64,000 nt of DNA. Origin: Neodiprion pinetum (Eukaryota > Arthropoda > Insecta > Hymenoptera > Diprionidae). The translations under genes were made by a program, and so were the position numbers. The notes beneath the pieces are model-generated. The model saw only the letters and a program-made list of their open reading frames with translations. It ran no database searches and was not told the origin of the DNA. Below, in pieces: positions 14,401 through 29,400 of this stretch. The stretch lies in assembly GCF_021155775.2 (NCBI RefSeq), contig NC_060235.2, positions 28,870,607 through 28,934,606 on the forward strand. Direction: 5' to 3'. Numbering within the stretch: position 1 is the stretch's first letter; each line of letters starts with the position of its first letter.

Positions 14401-17400
14401 GCGAAACATTTTTGTTCATTTCTATTGGGAGTTTTAAATCTCTAAATGCTGGGCCTCTAAGATTTGACACATTAATTTTCGAGAATTGATTAGATAGGGG
14501 AATTTACTCACCGGACGCAGTCGTTGTAATCCCACTATCGTTAGAAGTATCTGTAGCGAGATCTGTAGAACTATGGCTGCTCGGTGTGGGCATAGAAGTA
14601 GGATGCGAATTGGGAGTTGTGCTCGGTGGAGGCATAGGGCTTCCTTCATGATTCAAAGGTGGTGTTGCTGCGGGAGGATGCGGCCCGCTGTGTGGCCCAA
14701 GTGAAGATGGAGGTCCAGACGAGGGCTGATTCCCTATGTGATTCGGTGACGGGGGTGGTGGACCCATGGAACTTGCAGGTGGTCCCATACTGCCCATACC
14801 ACCCATACCACCTGGCCCCGGAGGTGCCATGCCAGGACTATTGCCGGTAACGTATACCTGCGGAGGTCCAGGACTAGGTGGCATACCTGTCTGCACACTG
14901 TTAAATCCCATTTTATGCTGGAATAAAAATAAGAGATTACAGAATTGGGTTTGTTCATTCTTTGATTAGTAATTCAGTTTGAGCAGTTGCAGGTCAAAGA
15001 TCGATCATCTTAGGGTTCTTTCTGTTCAGCAAGTCAATGATGGTTAATTAATGAAAAATGAATTCGATTATTATTATCAGGCCTTTTAATAAAACTTCAA
15101 AATTTTCTTCTTTTCCTAAATTGAACTATATTCAAATGGACAGGCTTTTCACAGATCTTGATGTTAAGGGGATGCCGAACAAACCGTCAAGTTTTACTGA
15201 TCATGTCAGTAAATTGTGATTCCGGCTATATTCTTCTCTTGAGCGATAAAACTACTTCAAACGTTGGGAAATTATAGAATGTATGATCGCATTTGGATGG
15301 TCACCAAGAAGAGTTCGGAAATTGAATGCAAAAATACGGAAAATATGAGGTTGACATATCACTAGCGTGCCACAACCTCCAGAATGAGTGAGAATCAGCT
15401 CCAAGTATATTCATAATGTATTCATCAATTGTTGAAACTTTTTGTGATACCGACATAAGGACAATTAAAAACATCATCATTTTCTAAAATACGAAACAAT
15501 TTTATTACCCAGGAGAGAAAAAAGTGTAAAATATGATTGGCTCACTCAGGCGCCACTCCAAAATTCCCTCAGTGTCGAATGTTAGAATATTAATTGTAAA
15601 TATATTTATTATTTAAATAAATATAAAATTAAAATATATTTCGTCCAGATTTCGAATACCTAAAAGATCTCAAGTGTTTTAGAAAAAGTATTATGAGTTT
15701 ACCGGATAAGGCGGATACTGTGGTGCCATGTTATTTGGCCTTGGTGGCTGATACTGATTGTTTGGCGGTGCCTGGGAATTAGATGGTGGTGGATAACCCT
15801 GGGCGAACTGCATATGAGGACGTGCAAGAGGATAAGAATTCTGTGGGTAGCCAGGCTGTCCTGCAGCCCCTCCGGTTGAGTATGCCATATTTCCTCCCAT
15901 TGATCCAATTCCACCTAAGCCGGTCGGTCCTGGACCTGGTTGGACAACACCAGGGCCGCTGTTGTTCATTTTGTAGCTATGCATGTGCGGTGACGGCCCC
16001 AAAGGCTGTTGGTATCCTCCTGAAACAATTGAATGCAATAATAAACAGGTGTACATTTTTTATACAAGCTCCATTATTTATAGTATATCACTCAAGGCGT
16101 GAATAAACAATTGCAAACGAATTTTTTTTTCGTAAAATAATAAATAATGCAATAGAATTGTTTTTTTTTCTTGTACAAGTAAATCATGTCTTTGAGATGA
16201 TAACTTTCTCCTGCAAAGAATAGATAAATTTAATGGTTTCAGGTTATTTGAGAGGTATAATTTAGCCATTGCCCTGAGGACAAATAAATAACTAGGAAAA
16301 GAAAAACAGAACCAAAATACTGTATTAGCCTGAGTATAAGTCGATTCTGAATATATGTCAACTCTCATTTCTTCGACTTCTTCCTAGGATTTTTTTTTAG
16401 GAACCAAATATAAGTCGAATTTTATGATAAGTTACTATCATTGAAGTAAGTTTATAAATTTTTAATATTGCCTTTTTACACATATTTATGAATATTTGAG
16501 TTAAAAATTAAGGTTTTTCAATAGATAAAGAAAATTTTCAAACACGTCCCGAATCGTTCTCACGTATGAGTCAAGTATGAATTTTAATGGCAATATCAAC
16601 GATAAAAAAAACTTCAACTTATACTCAGGCTCAAACAGTAGGTTCAAAATAAAGATCTCTTCTATTTTCATTCCAAGGAGTTACATCTGTGGTGTTGCAG
16701 AATAATAAAATTGAATAAATCAGAGATTCAAATGATGATGAGCAGGCAGTTAACCTCCACATATCATATGGATGATGATTGTCATGGGTAAAATTGGTAA
16801 GATTGAATTTTCTTTGGCATTAACTTGGTTAGTGATACGTAGAATCTTTAGATTGGGCTTAAATTTGTTCATAATTCAAAATGTTCTAAAGATTAAGAAG
16901 ATAATTAATAAAAGAAACGGAACATGTGAAAACTAATTTACTTGTAATTGCTGTATCGAACAAAAAAAAAAAAATGTTGAAATTGGTATCGAACAAACCT
17001 TGAGTTGCCATTGGAGAATGACTCATGCGTGCTGGCCCGCTACCATCTGACTGGCTACTTGATGGACGTGGAGGCATCTGAACGTTTGGTTGACCTACAA
17101 TTATAAGTTTTTTGACATATATTTGTCAGATTGAACGATGTTTAGGAATATGTCTGCACACATTTCAAAAAATGATTTAAATGATGTAAAAACTACTAAC
17201 CAACAGCTGGGGACATTGAGCGAGAACCTGTGGACCCTGTAGGTGATGGGGTAGGCCTCATTCCCTGAGAATTCGGTGTCCCCGGAGCTGGCCCATTTGA
17301 ACTATCGTTGCTGTTTTGACCAGATAATTCCTAAAACAAAAAATCAGTCCTAAATGTAAATCTTGAACATTGGTTCATTCAGTTTATTATAGAGCTAAGG

Positions 17401-20400
17401 ATCGGCATGCTATCTAATCCATATCAAGACAAATCTTATCTCGAGCAATATTTATGTGTTATTCGTTATAAGACAGAATGATTGGGTGGACATACGATTA
17501 TTGAAATGTTAAACTCATAGTGACAAGTAGCGATTATATGACAAGTCCTAATATTCTTATCGAAGCTAAGTGACATCAAATACAGAAGCAAAACCTGATA
17601 CTCGACGCGTGATTAAGCGAGCACATATCTCGCATGCTAGACCATATTGACCTGGTCATGACCTTCACCATTTTCAATTTCATTGTTCCGTTGGTATGTT
17701 CTAGGAGATCATAACAATCACGACTTGGGAAGATTTAGGATTCAAAAGAAATGGGTTTTCTAGTAAACGTACGGGTGGCCAAATCACTGTTAGCTATAAT
17801 TTGTTTTCATGAAACGTATGGATGGTGTATTTTTGGTCTGAAGTCAAATCTTGAGACCAATGCAAAAAATGGATATGCTTATAGGTTTCCGGTAAAACAG
17901 AAATAATTGAAAACAAGCAAGTTCAAGTAAAACAGAAAAAGGAGGAACAACAAAGATTGTCATGAAAAAAATTCGCTATTGGGATTGGAACATAACTTGC
18001 AAATCCCCACGGCTTTTGTTCTTTGGCAGTCTTTTTCTTGTTCTTTCAATTTGTTGAATTAAATTTCTAATCCCCCCCCCCCCAATTAGTTTGCTTGTAT
18101 TTCCATGAATAAAATGGAAAAATAAAAATACGAATACAAACTCGGGAAAAACCCTGCTAAGATCTAAAAGTTTGTCTTTAATTTTGAATTTTGCTTTAGC
18201 ATAATTACACATGAGAATAGGTATGCAGTAGAATCTGTATTAAAAGCAGAAAATTTGAGTTTGTTGCTTCAAAACTACAACCATTTGAAAAGTTTGCAGC
18301 AAAATGAACTCGTATATTCCTTATTGATAATAGAAAAACAACTATAAATGAAAATCATTGATGACTTGTTAAGCATCTTGAGTCTGATAACTTTGACTCC
18401 TTAGTAAAATAAATATGAACATACTTGGATATTGACACTGCATAATAATGTATTTATTTTACTACACCAGCTTTGAAGAATAATATTTGATTATATGAAC
18501 CACTACTATTAACGATTGTGTACACTACGAATGTAAGTAAACAAATACCAGGGATACCAAACATCTTGATTAATTCTGACTGAAAAGCACACAAATGTAA
18601 CTTGCCATATGTCGCACAACAATGTGCAGTGTATCTTTCAATGCCAAAACTGTATCTATATCATTTATCCACACACACAGCTTCGCCTGTGATTTTTCAA
18701 TCCCTGTACACACGCACACTCGCTACAACTTGAGTGAGTTGTTTTTACGACAATTACACAAGTCCTTGATAAAAACTAGCTCCTTGGTCAAAGTGATGTA
18801 TTGGTACTACAGGTCCATAGATGGACGGAAGCGTAAGAAAACCATGGCTTGGAATTCTCATTTCACATATAAATGCAAACCCCTCTGCTAGAATGGCCAT
18901 TGTAGGATGACACAATGTAGGAATTTGTACGTTGAATTGATTGTATATTCATTTAAAACAGGATGATACTAGTGACAAAACAAAATAGATGTTAAAATAA
19001 ATACGGATTGTTGTGTAATGTCGTAAGTTCAATGAGTCGTTAAGTTTGCTAGATAATATAAAAGAAAAGAGGATTGATTAAATAAAAAAATGCGTGTTTT
19101 CTGTTTACATTTCTTTCAATCACGTGCATTAATCACCTATACCTGATAATTATTCTACTAGTGACAAAAAACCCATTTCTGTGCTATAGTTCTGTGAACA
19201 TCTGCTAGAAATGGCTTTTTCAAGTTTAATAATAAAAAGAACTTCAATAATGGAACCGAAAGAGAAATTCTTTTGAATGCTTGCCAACTAGAAGAGATTA
19301 TTTCTAAATTTGAACTTCTTTAGGTTGTTGACTTTATTCTCGTATGTAACGTCTCAATATTACGTTAAAAGAATTTATGGTGTATAAATAGATATTCACG
19401 TTCGGAAGTCTTTATTTATATCGTACTTATTCTACTGTTGGTTTAATTAGTACAAACATCGGCCTGTGGGAGATTATCTACATATGATATAATGCCCTGA
19501 GAGAGAATAATAAATTATGCCATCTTATGATGTATTATTTGTGTATCAGAATCTGAATTTATCACCAGAAGTGGAGAACATACTGGATGCACAAACATGC
19601 CTACACACATCTGTGTAATTATGAATGAATAACACGTGTTGGTGAAGTGACGATTGATAAAGATAGAATCTACACATGTCGTCTTGTTGTACACACGTGT
19701 AATGTGTATTATTTTGAATTGCGTCACACAAAACCCGTAGCAACATATTTCCATACATCAAATCATTTTTATCGTGAAACTTGCGCTGAACTTAAGTAAC
19801 GTATCTCTAGCTTTGCACTTGTATAAGATTTAATTTGACGTGCTTGCAATGATTCGTTCACCTAAATGACAAAAGCACACGTAACTGCAAAATAAATGAA
19901 TGAAATAAAATTATAAGCAAGTAGGAACAGATTATATAACAGATTAAAGCAACTCGAATATTTTTTCAAAATTCAACTAGTGTGTCTATTCCAAGATTTT
20001 TTTCTTATTTGACTTCCTTCAATAACATACGCATATGCACTTGTGATGAAGTAAATGAATAGAGTATAAAGCAAACTCTTTGACATTTGATAAATCAATA
20101 TATCTTTGTAGTATTATTGTTCAAATTATTCATATCTAAAACGACATCTTTATATTTGACTGATTTTGATCTTCTTTGTGTCTACTCTATTCTAGTTTGT
20201 ACATTCATTTTGAAATGAATATTTTGCTGATGTATGATAAAATTCGGAATGGAAGGAAATTACAACGATTTCCTACAGCCAGAATTTGATCTGATTGAGG
20301 AAAAGCTGATACTATTTTTCTAGAGAGAGGATTATGAATGAAGTATGTTCATGTAAAAAAGTCTGCTGTGATCTCCCAAGATACTCAACAGGTGTTTAAC

Positions 20401-23400
20401 AATACACCAGAACTCAATGTGTTTGACATAAAATATAAACTATTCATAAGAAAATCTTGAGCGCAATAATCATCAGTGGAAATAAAAGTTAATGGTATAT
20501 TCTGGCAGAAAAGGATTTAAACGAATGAATTGACAAGATATTGTACACCATATCATTAAATTGGTTTATAATTTTATACATAAACATTGAATATAATTTT
20601 TAATTTTTATCAAGATACTTAACCAATTCTTTGCCTGTCTTGATTTGAATTTACATTGGCCACGACCAGGTGGACTAAATTATATTTTTGTGACATACGT
20701 TTGCAGGAAATTTTTAATCAACAAGGTATTCTTGGTATCAATTTAATTTACGAATAAGAATTTATACAATTCTGGACAGCATTTCTTGCAACACACATTG
20801 ATCCTGCTCATATAGTAGATACAAAAAGATACAGGGAAGAAGAAAATGCCAATTCTGTTATGGCACAATTTTTTTTGTTTACCACCATTCAGTAACCGGA
20901 ATTTGTTGTGTTCTCTATGCTGTTCAGGGTGTTATTCATAGTTTCAAATGAAAGATTGAAATCTGTTTTCTTTTTCCCTGAAAAACGCTGGTTCAATAAA
21001 ATGATATGACAGTATAACGCAATTTTTAAACGTCTATCTGACTTAAGAAGCGAAACAAAAATATATTTAGCAGACATATGTGTAGTATCAACTCACACTA
21101 ATTTTATAAAAACTATAATAAAACGTGATAGATCGTTGTGGGGTATTAAATGTTTAAATTAATATGCGTACTTGGTAAAAATTTGAGTATTTCTGTGAAA
21201 TACAATGCGATTCGCGGTGCCGCTTCCGCAGCGGAAAAGTGAAAATAGTTTTCCATTCGCGTAAGGTAGTAAAAACCTAGTAGAGAAAATAAAAAACAAA
21301 AATGTAATATAAAAATGACACGGGTACATATAACTTAATGTGTACAATTCAAAAGCACAGTAAAATTTCTCAATACATGTACCGTCGTGTCGCGTCACAC
21401 GTACAAAACAAGTAAGACTACGACGATTCGTATATCATTTGAGCAACGAGAACACTGTATTATTTGATAGAACATACTTCGTCGTATTGTCTAATACGAA
21501 ATTGTTAGTCAACTGCGATGTAATAAATACTCTTGGTAAATCTGATGGTGTATAAATAGTAAAAAAACTGCAATGAATTTCCTGTGCAAAACAAGTTGCT
21601 GACGAATTAAAAATGGTGTCCCGTTCCTCGATATTCTCTGAAGAGAGTTTTTGACACATCGAATGAACGTGGCTTATCGTTAATATGTGCGTATATGTAT
21701 GCACATGTATACATGGATATTAATTTTCTCTCGCCCTTTTCTTCGTCAATTTCCTACTCACTTTTGCCCCCCGTTTTTTTCCCCGTCCGCCTATTCCTAC
21801 CAACATACCGTAATTAATCAGCGGCACGAAACAGCGACGGCAGACGACGACGACCCGGTGGTTGCGGTAAATATCCAATCCTGAATAAAATATTATCCGA
21901 AGAACCAAGTCGACACATCCTTTTCCCGTCACTAAACTCTCTTTGCACACTACGTTAAGTATTTTACCACCATCATATGCCGGAAAAATGTGCCGACGTA
22001 GAACGGGGGATATGGGAAAACAGGGTTTAATATTTCTCGATTAAGAAAGATTCGCGCACAGCACTAAATCCAATTGAAATGCGGTGTAAACAGTTTGATC
22101 CACACACGACACATAAGGATAAGGAATAATATATCACCGTAGTCGCCGGTATCCTCGTAGTGTAACACACATTATAAACACAAGTTGTTCCAATAACAGG
22201 AGCGCCTACTACAACAACGCCCACCACCGACGATCACGTCCATTAAAATAATAAATTTAAGGTGAAACATTGTTATGAATATTCCCTTATCCTTTCGAAT
22301 ATGATTTGTACCTCATCTAGATTTTGATATTAATGCAAGGAGTTCAACGACGAGCCTGCAATTCAGCAACTCTACCGTCGCCCCGATGCCCACCACCACG
22401 TTGAACTGCACGGTAGTAGACATACTTAATGCTCCGTTAATTCACTTATGTAAGTCCGCTTTCAAAAAATTCCCCGTTCATCCGCACCATACGAATAACA
22501 CGACGATTTACACAATCCAGCATCAACGAATATGGCGAAAAATAACGCCAAAAACTGGTGAAACCGGCACTAGTCGCTAGACGAAATCAAGTCGTTCACC
22601 GATGGACACGGTTCCAGTCCTGTCGTCCCTGTTCGTACGAGGGCGGTGCGTTGATCGTGGCGCGGTTCGTTCGAAGCAGCATCACCGCTAGCTGCTAGCT
22701 CGTTGGTCGATCGTGAATACTCGGCTGCTTACGCCGTCGCTTCGGCTTTACCGCACGAAAACCCGTGTGTTCCAGAAGTTCTGAAATACGTACTGTCCGT
22801 ACGCCACCTATCCGACTCATTTTTTTAAATCAGCCTATCGCCCCCCTCCCTCCCCACCCGACGCCCCACCTCGCAGCAGCATGCCGATGATCTTGGGGTA
22901 GTTACGAAGGGGGAGAAAAAAAAAAGAGGAGAGAATAATGCTATACGGCTAGGCATGTATGAGTGTACATACATCCAAAGCAAAGGCATATGCGTGTAGG
23001 ATTGTTCGCATTTTTTTAATTTTTTTATGGATAATATAAAAATACACCCGCGACACGCGAGTCCTGTACCTGATATTTTCGATTAAAATTTCACAGGCAT
23101 ATTTGGCATTTGATTCTCTGGGAAGTAACAGGACGTCATATTGTGAAGATTATTTTTATTTGTTACTTCAAATTACTTCGCCCAGTTTGAACGCTGCCAG
23201 TTGTTGCCGTTGAAATACATTTCTTGCGACATCAGCAGTATATTACTTTTTGTCTAGTATACTTATCAGCTTTCGGAGAGGCTTCGCAACATCGCGTCAA
23301 ACAGCAAAGTCATTCTCGAATCTATCCATTTTATAAAATGCGCAGGTGAAAATTATTTCCCTTGCAGTGAAAAAAAATTAATTGTTGTCTGGTCATATGT

Positions 23401-26400
23401 GCATGTGCGTGTGTGTGTATACATGTATATATGTATATATATATACATATATATATGCGCTCGCGCGCGGGTGTGTGTTAATATGTATACACTTGGTATA
23501 TTATACGAATGCATTCTAGATAGACCACGTAGACGATCGATTGAATGGCATCGAGGAATATTACAGAATTTTTAATTTGCCGTGCAGCAGCAAGGTACAA
23601 TATACATCATGTATATGCATGCTGGATGTATGCACAGCGAGGTCCGACCGAGTAGGCATCAGCGAAACAAAGTTTTATTAAATTTAGTTAAATGACAAGG
23701 CAAGCATCCGCGGCTGATTTGAATTCCAAAGCAAGAAAAAAGAATATAACGAGAAAAATTGCCGATTCAGGTTTTCCGAGTCGGTCCCAGCAGAAATGTC
23801 GTACCGCGCTACATAAAACTAAAAATAAAGAATAATAAAGAAAAACAGTGTAGAAATATCAGGGGAAAAACAAAAGGAGAGTGATGAAGAGTCGGAGAAA
23901 GAGAAGGATGAGAGAGGAAAAAGTAAATCGCTCATTGGAACGAACGGCCCCGAGAATCCGAACCGTTCGCGTCCGGTACCGTGGAACACACCGAGGGGTA
24001 CCATCCAACATGAAAGCTGAGAGCGACGAGCGAGCCGAGCGAGCCAGCCAGCCACCCGAGTCCCGACCATTCGACCAACCAACCGACCGACCGACCCGTA
24101 TGAGCCAGCTTGCCTGCGGTGCGGGGAGGAAGGACGGCGCAAATATCTGGGGCTCCGGCAGCCGCGCAGCACTAGCTCTGATCGAACGACTAAATGCCTA
24201 TTTTCAACAAAAAGAGAAAAAAAAATGTAAAATCTGGAAACCAGAACTGCCCAAAGCGTCCATGTCTTTGCCATTTATCTTTATTTTTCAAACAGTTTTT
24301 TTCCCCCCAAGTATTTAGCGTTGTAGCGGCGTATGCCCCTAGGTGTCGTACAATTGGCACGATTTGATTAATAGTATTACGTAACGATATCGCAATTGCG
24401 TGTATGCGTATATAAGTATACGCATTGCGTATGTGCGCGCGGCACATGTGTGAATACTGATAAATGCGGCAGCAAAATACAATTCTGTTATCGGGCTATC
24501 ACTCTGCATAAAAGAAAGGAGAAACAAAAGAGTAAATAGAGGAAGAACAAGAAATAGGAAAGAAAAGAAAGAAGAGAGGGAGCAGTGAGAGGGGGAAGAT
24601 GAAGGGATTACGTTCTCCCGAAACCATGCGCTGAAAAATCCGAGTTCTTTAATATTGCAGTGTGGCAGGTAGCGGATGACGTCCTCGCTTAGCCATAGGC
24701 ACCGTAGATTAGCCAATGCTCATACACACGTTCGCGTTTATACTGCGACGAGCATGGCGAAACTTATATACGTAGAGCACACCATTATTGAAATCACCAC
24801 ACACGTAATACGTTCGCGTATACGTACATTTCAAAATGGTTAAAGGTAATTTTGGGGGAGAGGGAACTTTTTTTCTCACACAGAAAATGTGTACGGTGTG
24901 TATACATTCATGGGATTTTTTCCCATACACACGGTATATAAGCATAAATATATAAATGTATGTGTCATATATTGACGATGCGGATAGGACATTAGGCGGG
25001 AGTTATAAGCGACCCATGTATGCGTGACGTACGCATGGCGTGCACGCGATAAAGGTGCGCTAGCGTTTGCGCTTGCGCGTGTCGCGTAATTTAAAACATG
25101 ACGCGCGTATTGAAGCGTAAGTAGCGAGGAATTTATTTTTTATCAACATATTCGTTGGGATTTGAAATCCCGCGGAAAACAGGCGAGCGCATCCGTGCAA
25201 ACGCAAGTTTGAAACGACGCGAAACATTCTTCTAAAAACCAATGATTCGAAAGTTTTTTTTAATCCTACCGATAACAGGTATTATTACACCGAAGAATTA
25301 ACGAAATTACGTATTACTTGAAACACATTTTAAACAACACATATCAGTAATGCAAATTATTGATACGAACCAATTAAACAAAATGCAAACATTACGAGGA
25401 AATTGATTCAGTCTTTCTAAGATATTTTTTAATTATAATCAATAGTATATTCATGGGAACTTACTGTTCAAATACGACAAACAAGATACTGAGGGTAATA
25501 AAGCTGATGTAAAGTCATTGAACACTATCAAGAGAAGAATAGTTTTCAACAGAATTAATCTTATGTCAGTTGTCTATTCCCTGGACACAAACAATCTATG
25601 TTTGATATAGACTACTATAATTTGCACAACACATAAGACTAATTTTTTTTTCTCAATATACCGTAGTATATGGTAAATGTGTAATTGAATTTTCTTAATA
25701 TACATACGTTAACATATAGGTAATACATACACCCACGTATGGTTATACCTATATTGAATTCTGGTAAACCATCAATTTTATTAAACAATGGTGCAACTGA
25801 ATTTGAAGCAAATAAATCTGAAACCACTGTTACAATATGCTACTAGTATAAACTATAGGTTTTGCAACTACTTGCAGAAATTGTTATCTTCATTAGTATG
25901 ATTTCAAATCTATTCTCAATGCTTCGAAATTGGAAATTATACCTGTGTATCTACGCAAGATACTCAATAAAGTTACCATAGGATCAAAATATCAGCGAAT
26001 AGCTAGTATCAAACCGAGAGCAATTTCTAGTCGTTTATTAGACTCGGTATCTGTAGACAGTCTATTAGACTTGCATATAGCTTAGAAATTTGAAAAGAAA
26101 TCAACTGTTCCTAAAAATTCCAATGTATTAATTCTAATTGAAAATTATTTGATTTATAATTTAATGCAGTTAATGCAATTCATAGATTCCAAAATACACA
26201 AAATTGACGATTTCTTTGATTGGCTTGAAATTCAACACTGAGCAACAGTGATGGTGTCGTGACTAAATAGTTATTTTTCAAGCATTATTACACTTAGTTT
26301 CTGAGTGATTTTTCGAAAAGTAGGATCCGTCTAATTGACTAAAGCACAGTAGAATATTACAATGACTTCCTGTCAGAAATAATTTCATAGCTAAAAACAA

Positions 26401-29400
26401 CAGTGAGCAAGATGATGGCTCAATAACAAGAGGGACGAGAACGTTTCTAGTTCTATACCAAGAATTTGTAATCACCCATGATTCTTGGTAGTTTGAATGG
26501 TCACAAAATGTATTGCTTGAATGGGAGAATTATAATGTTGAGAATCCTTTACAGAAAAAGGTCTACCCCGCAGCAAAATTTTAAGGATTTTATCAGACTC
26601 GTATTTTGCAATAATTAAATTCACTTTGACGATAATATAAAGATGGACATTCCGTGCCATTCATGTGTTAATTATGAAGAAAAGTAATATATGAAATAAG
26701 AAAGTTCATTGACTTTAGTATGTACTGGAAGTAAATTCCTAACCCAATATTTACTTGTTGCCTAATGTTACTTTGGAAAGTCATAAGTTTAGTATTGTAA
26801 ATTTTGTTTTTATTTGCAGGTGGTTGATATGATACTTTTAACTAATCAATTTGTAGCAGAAATACGCTAATAAAGAAGTTGATATACCTATGTATTTCAT
26901 TGTTAGATACAAAGATACGGAAAATCAAAAAAATGTGCGAGTACTTTTTAATCGAGCATAGAAACCAGAGCAGAAAGTTTATGCGTATTTATGAAGTTTG
27001 ATATGACAATATTAGATATTTGCAAATAAAATATTACATTATTACAAGTCAAAAATTAAATTTTTACTCACGCTAGCATCAATCCCTTGCGCGTTTGGTG
27101 TGGTGGATCGTTGCTGCATATTATGAAAACTCTGTAACATAAATGATACATGTTAATTATAATTAAATTAATCAGAAGATATATTCGAATGTTATAGATA
27201 ATGTTGCAACATTTGTATTGATATTTAATTTAATTTCGTTAATGGTAAGCTAATAGTTAGGAAATAACGTTTCTGTACAATTCTTATGTTTTGCTTTTGT
27301 ATCCGTGCTGTCATTTTTGTTAACGTGTGATCTGTTGAATTGTCAATTCGAATGTAACATTATTCTTTTCTGGCGAAAAATTTGTTAAATTAAGTGATAA
27401 TTATAATAATGAAGAAGTTCTTAGAAACTTTGAGAAGAGAAATGACTCGGCCTACAACTTTGGATAATTGTCTTTGTTAATCTAGTTAGCAACTAAAACG
27501 ATAGATTGAACATATTGAAATATCGGTGATGGATTTGTCTAGTGTTTGCACAGTACATGGTTCTGTAAGAGTGTGTTCAACGATGAATTTAAACATTGGG
27601 AACCAAACTAGGTGAGCATTTACGGTACTAAATGTGTGACATAATCAGCTAGTCTATGATGATCATAGTCGTCGTTTTATAAATGTTTTAGTTTAAAACT
27701 ACACTATTTATTTTATAACAAATGACTGGGATGCATTCTGGCAAATGCCATAAAGATCATTTATTTTCTTCTTACATTTCATACAAACTCAGTAAGTCAT
27801 AAGTATTAATTTTCAACTGAACTTTTTAAACCTACCAATTATTAATTTAGAGTCAGAATAAGTACCAGTATTCTCAGCTTTGAAACAAAATTATGTGAGT
27901 CTGAAGCTTGACAAGAAGAAAATTTCATGTGGTATTTAAGGTACTGACCAGGATAGTTTTTGGATCTTTTTAATCTCATTTCATTTGTAGACCATAATTT
28001 GTACAACTTCTCTAATCTTATTGAGTCCTGCTTCTTTTCAGTCAGCAAACTCGATTGTAAAAAAAGGTTGAGAACGAATATTTTATGACACCCAGTACAT
28101 GTAAAAGTACTCTCTATTCTTAACAAACTAATCTATACCCTATTATGTGCAAATTTTTCACTTGATAAGCAGAAGTAAGTCATGTTTTCAATTTTCTAAA
28201 TTTGGCACTATCGCGACTGGGTGGCAGCATATACATGTATTAATTAAAGTGACCGGTGAATAGTGCAGTGAATATGCCCTAACATTGAAAAATGAAATTT
28301 ATGTGCCATCAATCATAGTTTTACGACAAGTTCTGTACTAAAAAATTTATGCCAGAGTAAATAGTGGGCAATTACTTTATGGTGTTAGTATAAAGAAAAA
28401 AAAAAATTGATTATTGCTACTTGTGCATGTGTATGCAACAATTCCTATGTTCTGATAATCATGTGCATTCGGTAGGACAGCTATTCAAAAATAGATAAAC
28501 ATGTATGCTTAACAATGTGGAATCATTAAAGTCTCGTTGCAAAGTAACACTTCAGCCAGTACAGTAGAAGATGAAATAAATGCACGCTTTGCAACTCAAG
28601 TAATAATTAATCAAAGTTGCTGTGAGGGGGAATGGCCTCTACAGTTTCTTATGGTAATGCAAACTAACCTGTGACTGATTCGGAGGTTGAGGTTGCGGCG
28701 ATGCAGCTGGTGGTGGTGCTGGAGACTGTGACAATGCCCTCTGCGGAGACTGACTTGCTGGATTTACTTGGTTTGGTGGCATCTGCGGTGGATTAGTGGG
28801 TCCACCCTGATTCCATCCTCTTTGTTCTGAATACATACTAGGCGGATGTCCGCTTTGTGCTCCATACGAGTTCAACTAAAACATGATAGAACATGGAAAA
28901 ATCAAACTCCTCCACGGTGTTATAATTAACTACCATTTCTACCGAAAGCTTGTGTCGCTACAATCAATAAGAAAAAGGACGAATAATCAGGTAATCAAAT
29001 AAGCAGCAAGCTACATGTATCAAAAACAATGGAAAAAAGATATTTTGATAATTGACTATTGCGGTTCGTTTCTTACCATAATTTAGATCTGTTACTCAAT
29101 TTGCTATGAGTGTAAATGACATCCATTACTTGTATATTCTCCAAATTATAATGTTATAAATTCATTTCCAAGTTAAATATTGTAAATTTGGTCAATAATA
29201 TTGGTATGCAACAGAACAAACACAACCAACTATAGCTATATATTTGAAAAGTTGAAAAAATTCGATGAATCAATTGGTTTTATTTTTGATCGCAAAAATC
29301 TTGCTACAAGCTGCGCTACAATGTAAATAATACTGAATCTTGCAACTTTAAAATCCATATACCGATGATTTAAACAATTTTCATATTCTTTAATGTAATA

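Larger units (their letters stand above)
17331..27071. other. Largest osa intron (about 9.7 kb)
   Basis: The intron lies between exon 4 (27131-27072) and exon 5 (17330-17201). It contains AT-rich stretches, a run of 12 cytosines at 18072-18083, a TG/TA microsatellite at about 23403-23456 and a CpG-dense block at about 21750-24400 (separate entry). I looked for nested genes on both strands and found none: the longest frames (145-151 codons at 23819-24318) are low-complexity and overlap each other on opposite strands. Confidence 0.6.

Noticed and set aside
23819..24318. Overlapping 145-151-codon open frames on both strands in the osa intron
   Set aside because: They are opposite-strand shadows in a CpG-dense, low-complexity stretch (Arg/Ser/Pro-rich). 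No domain, no splice context and no family match.
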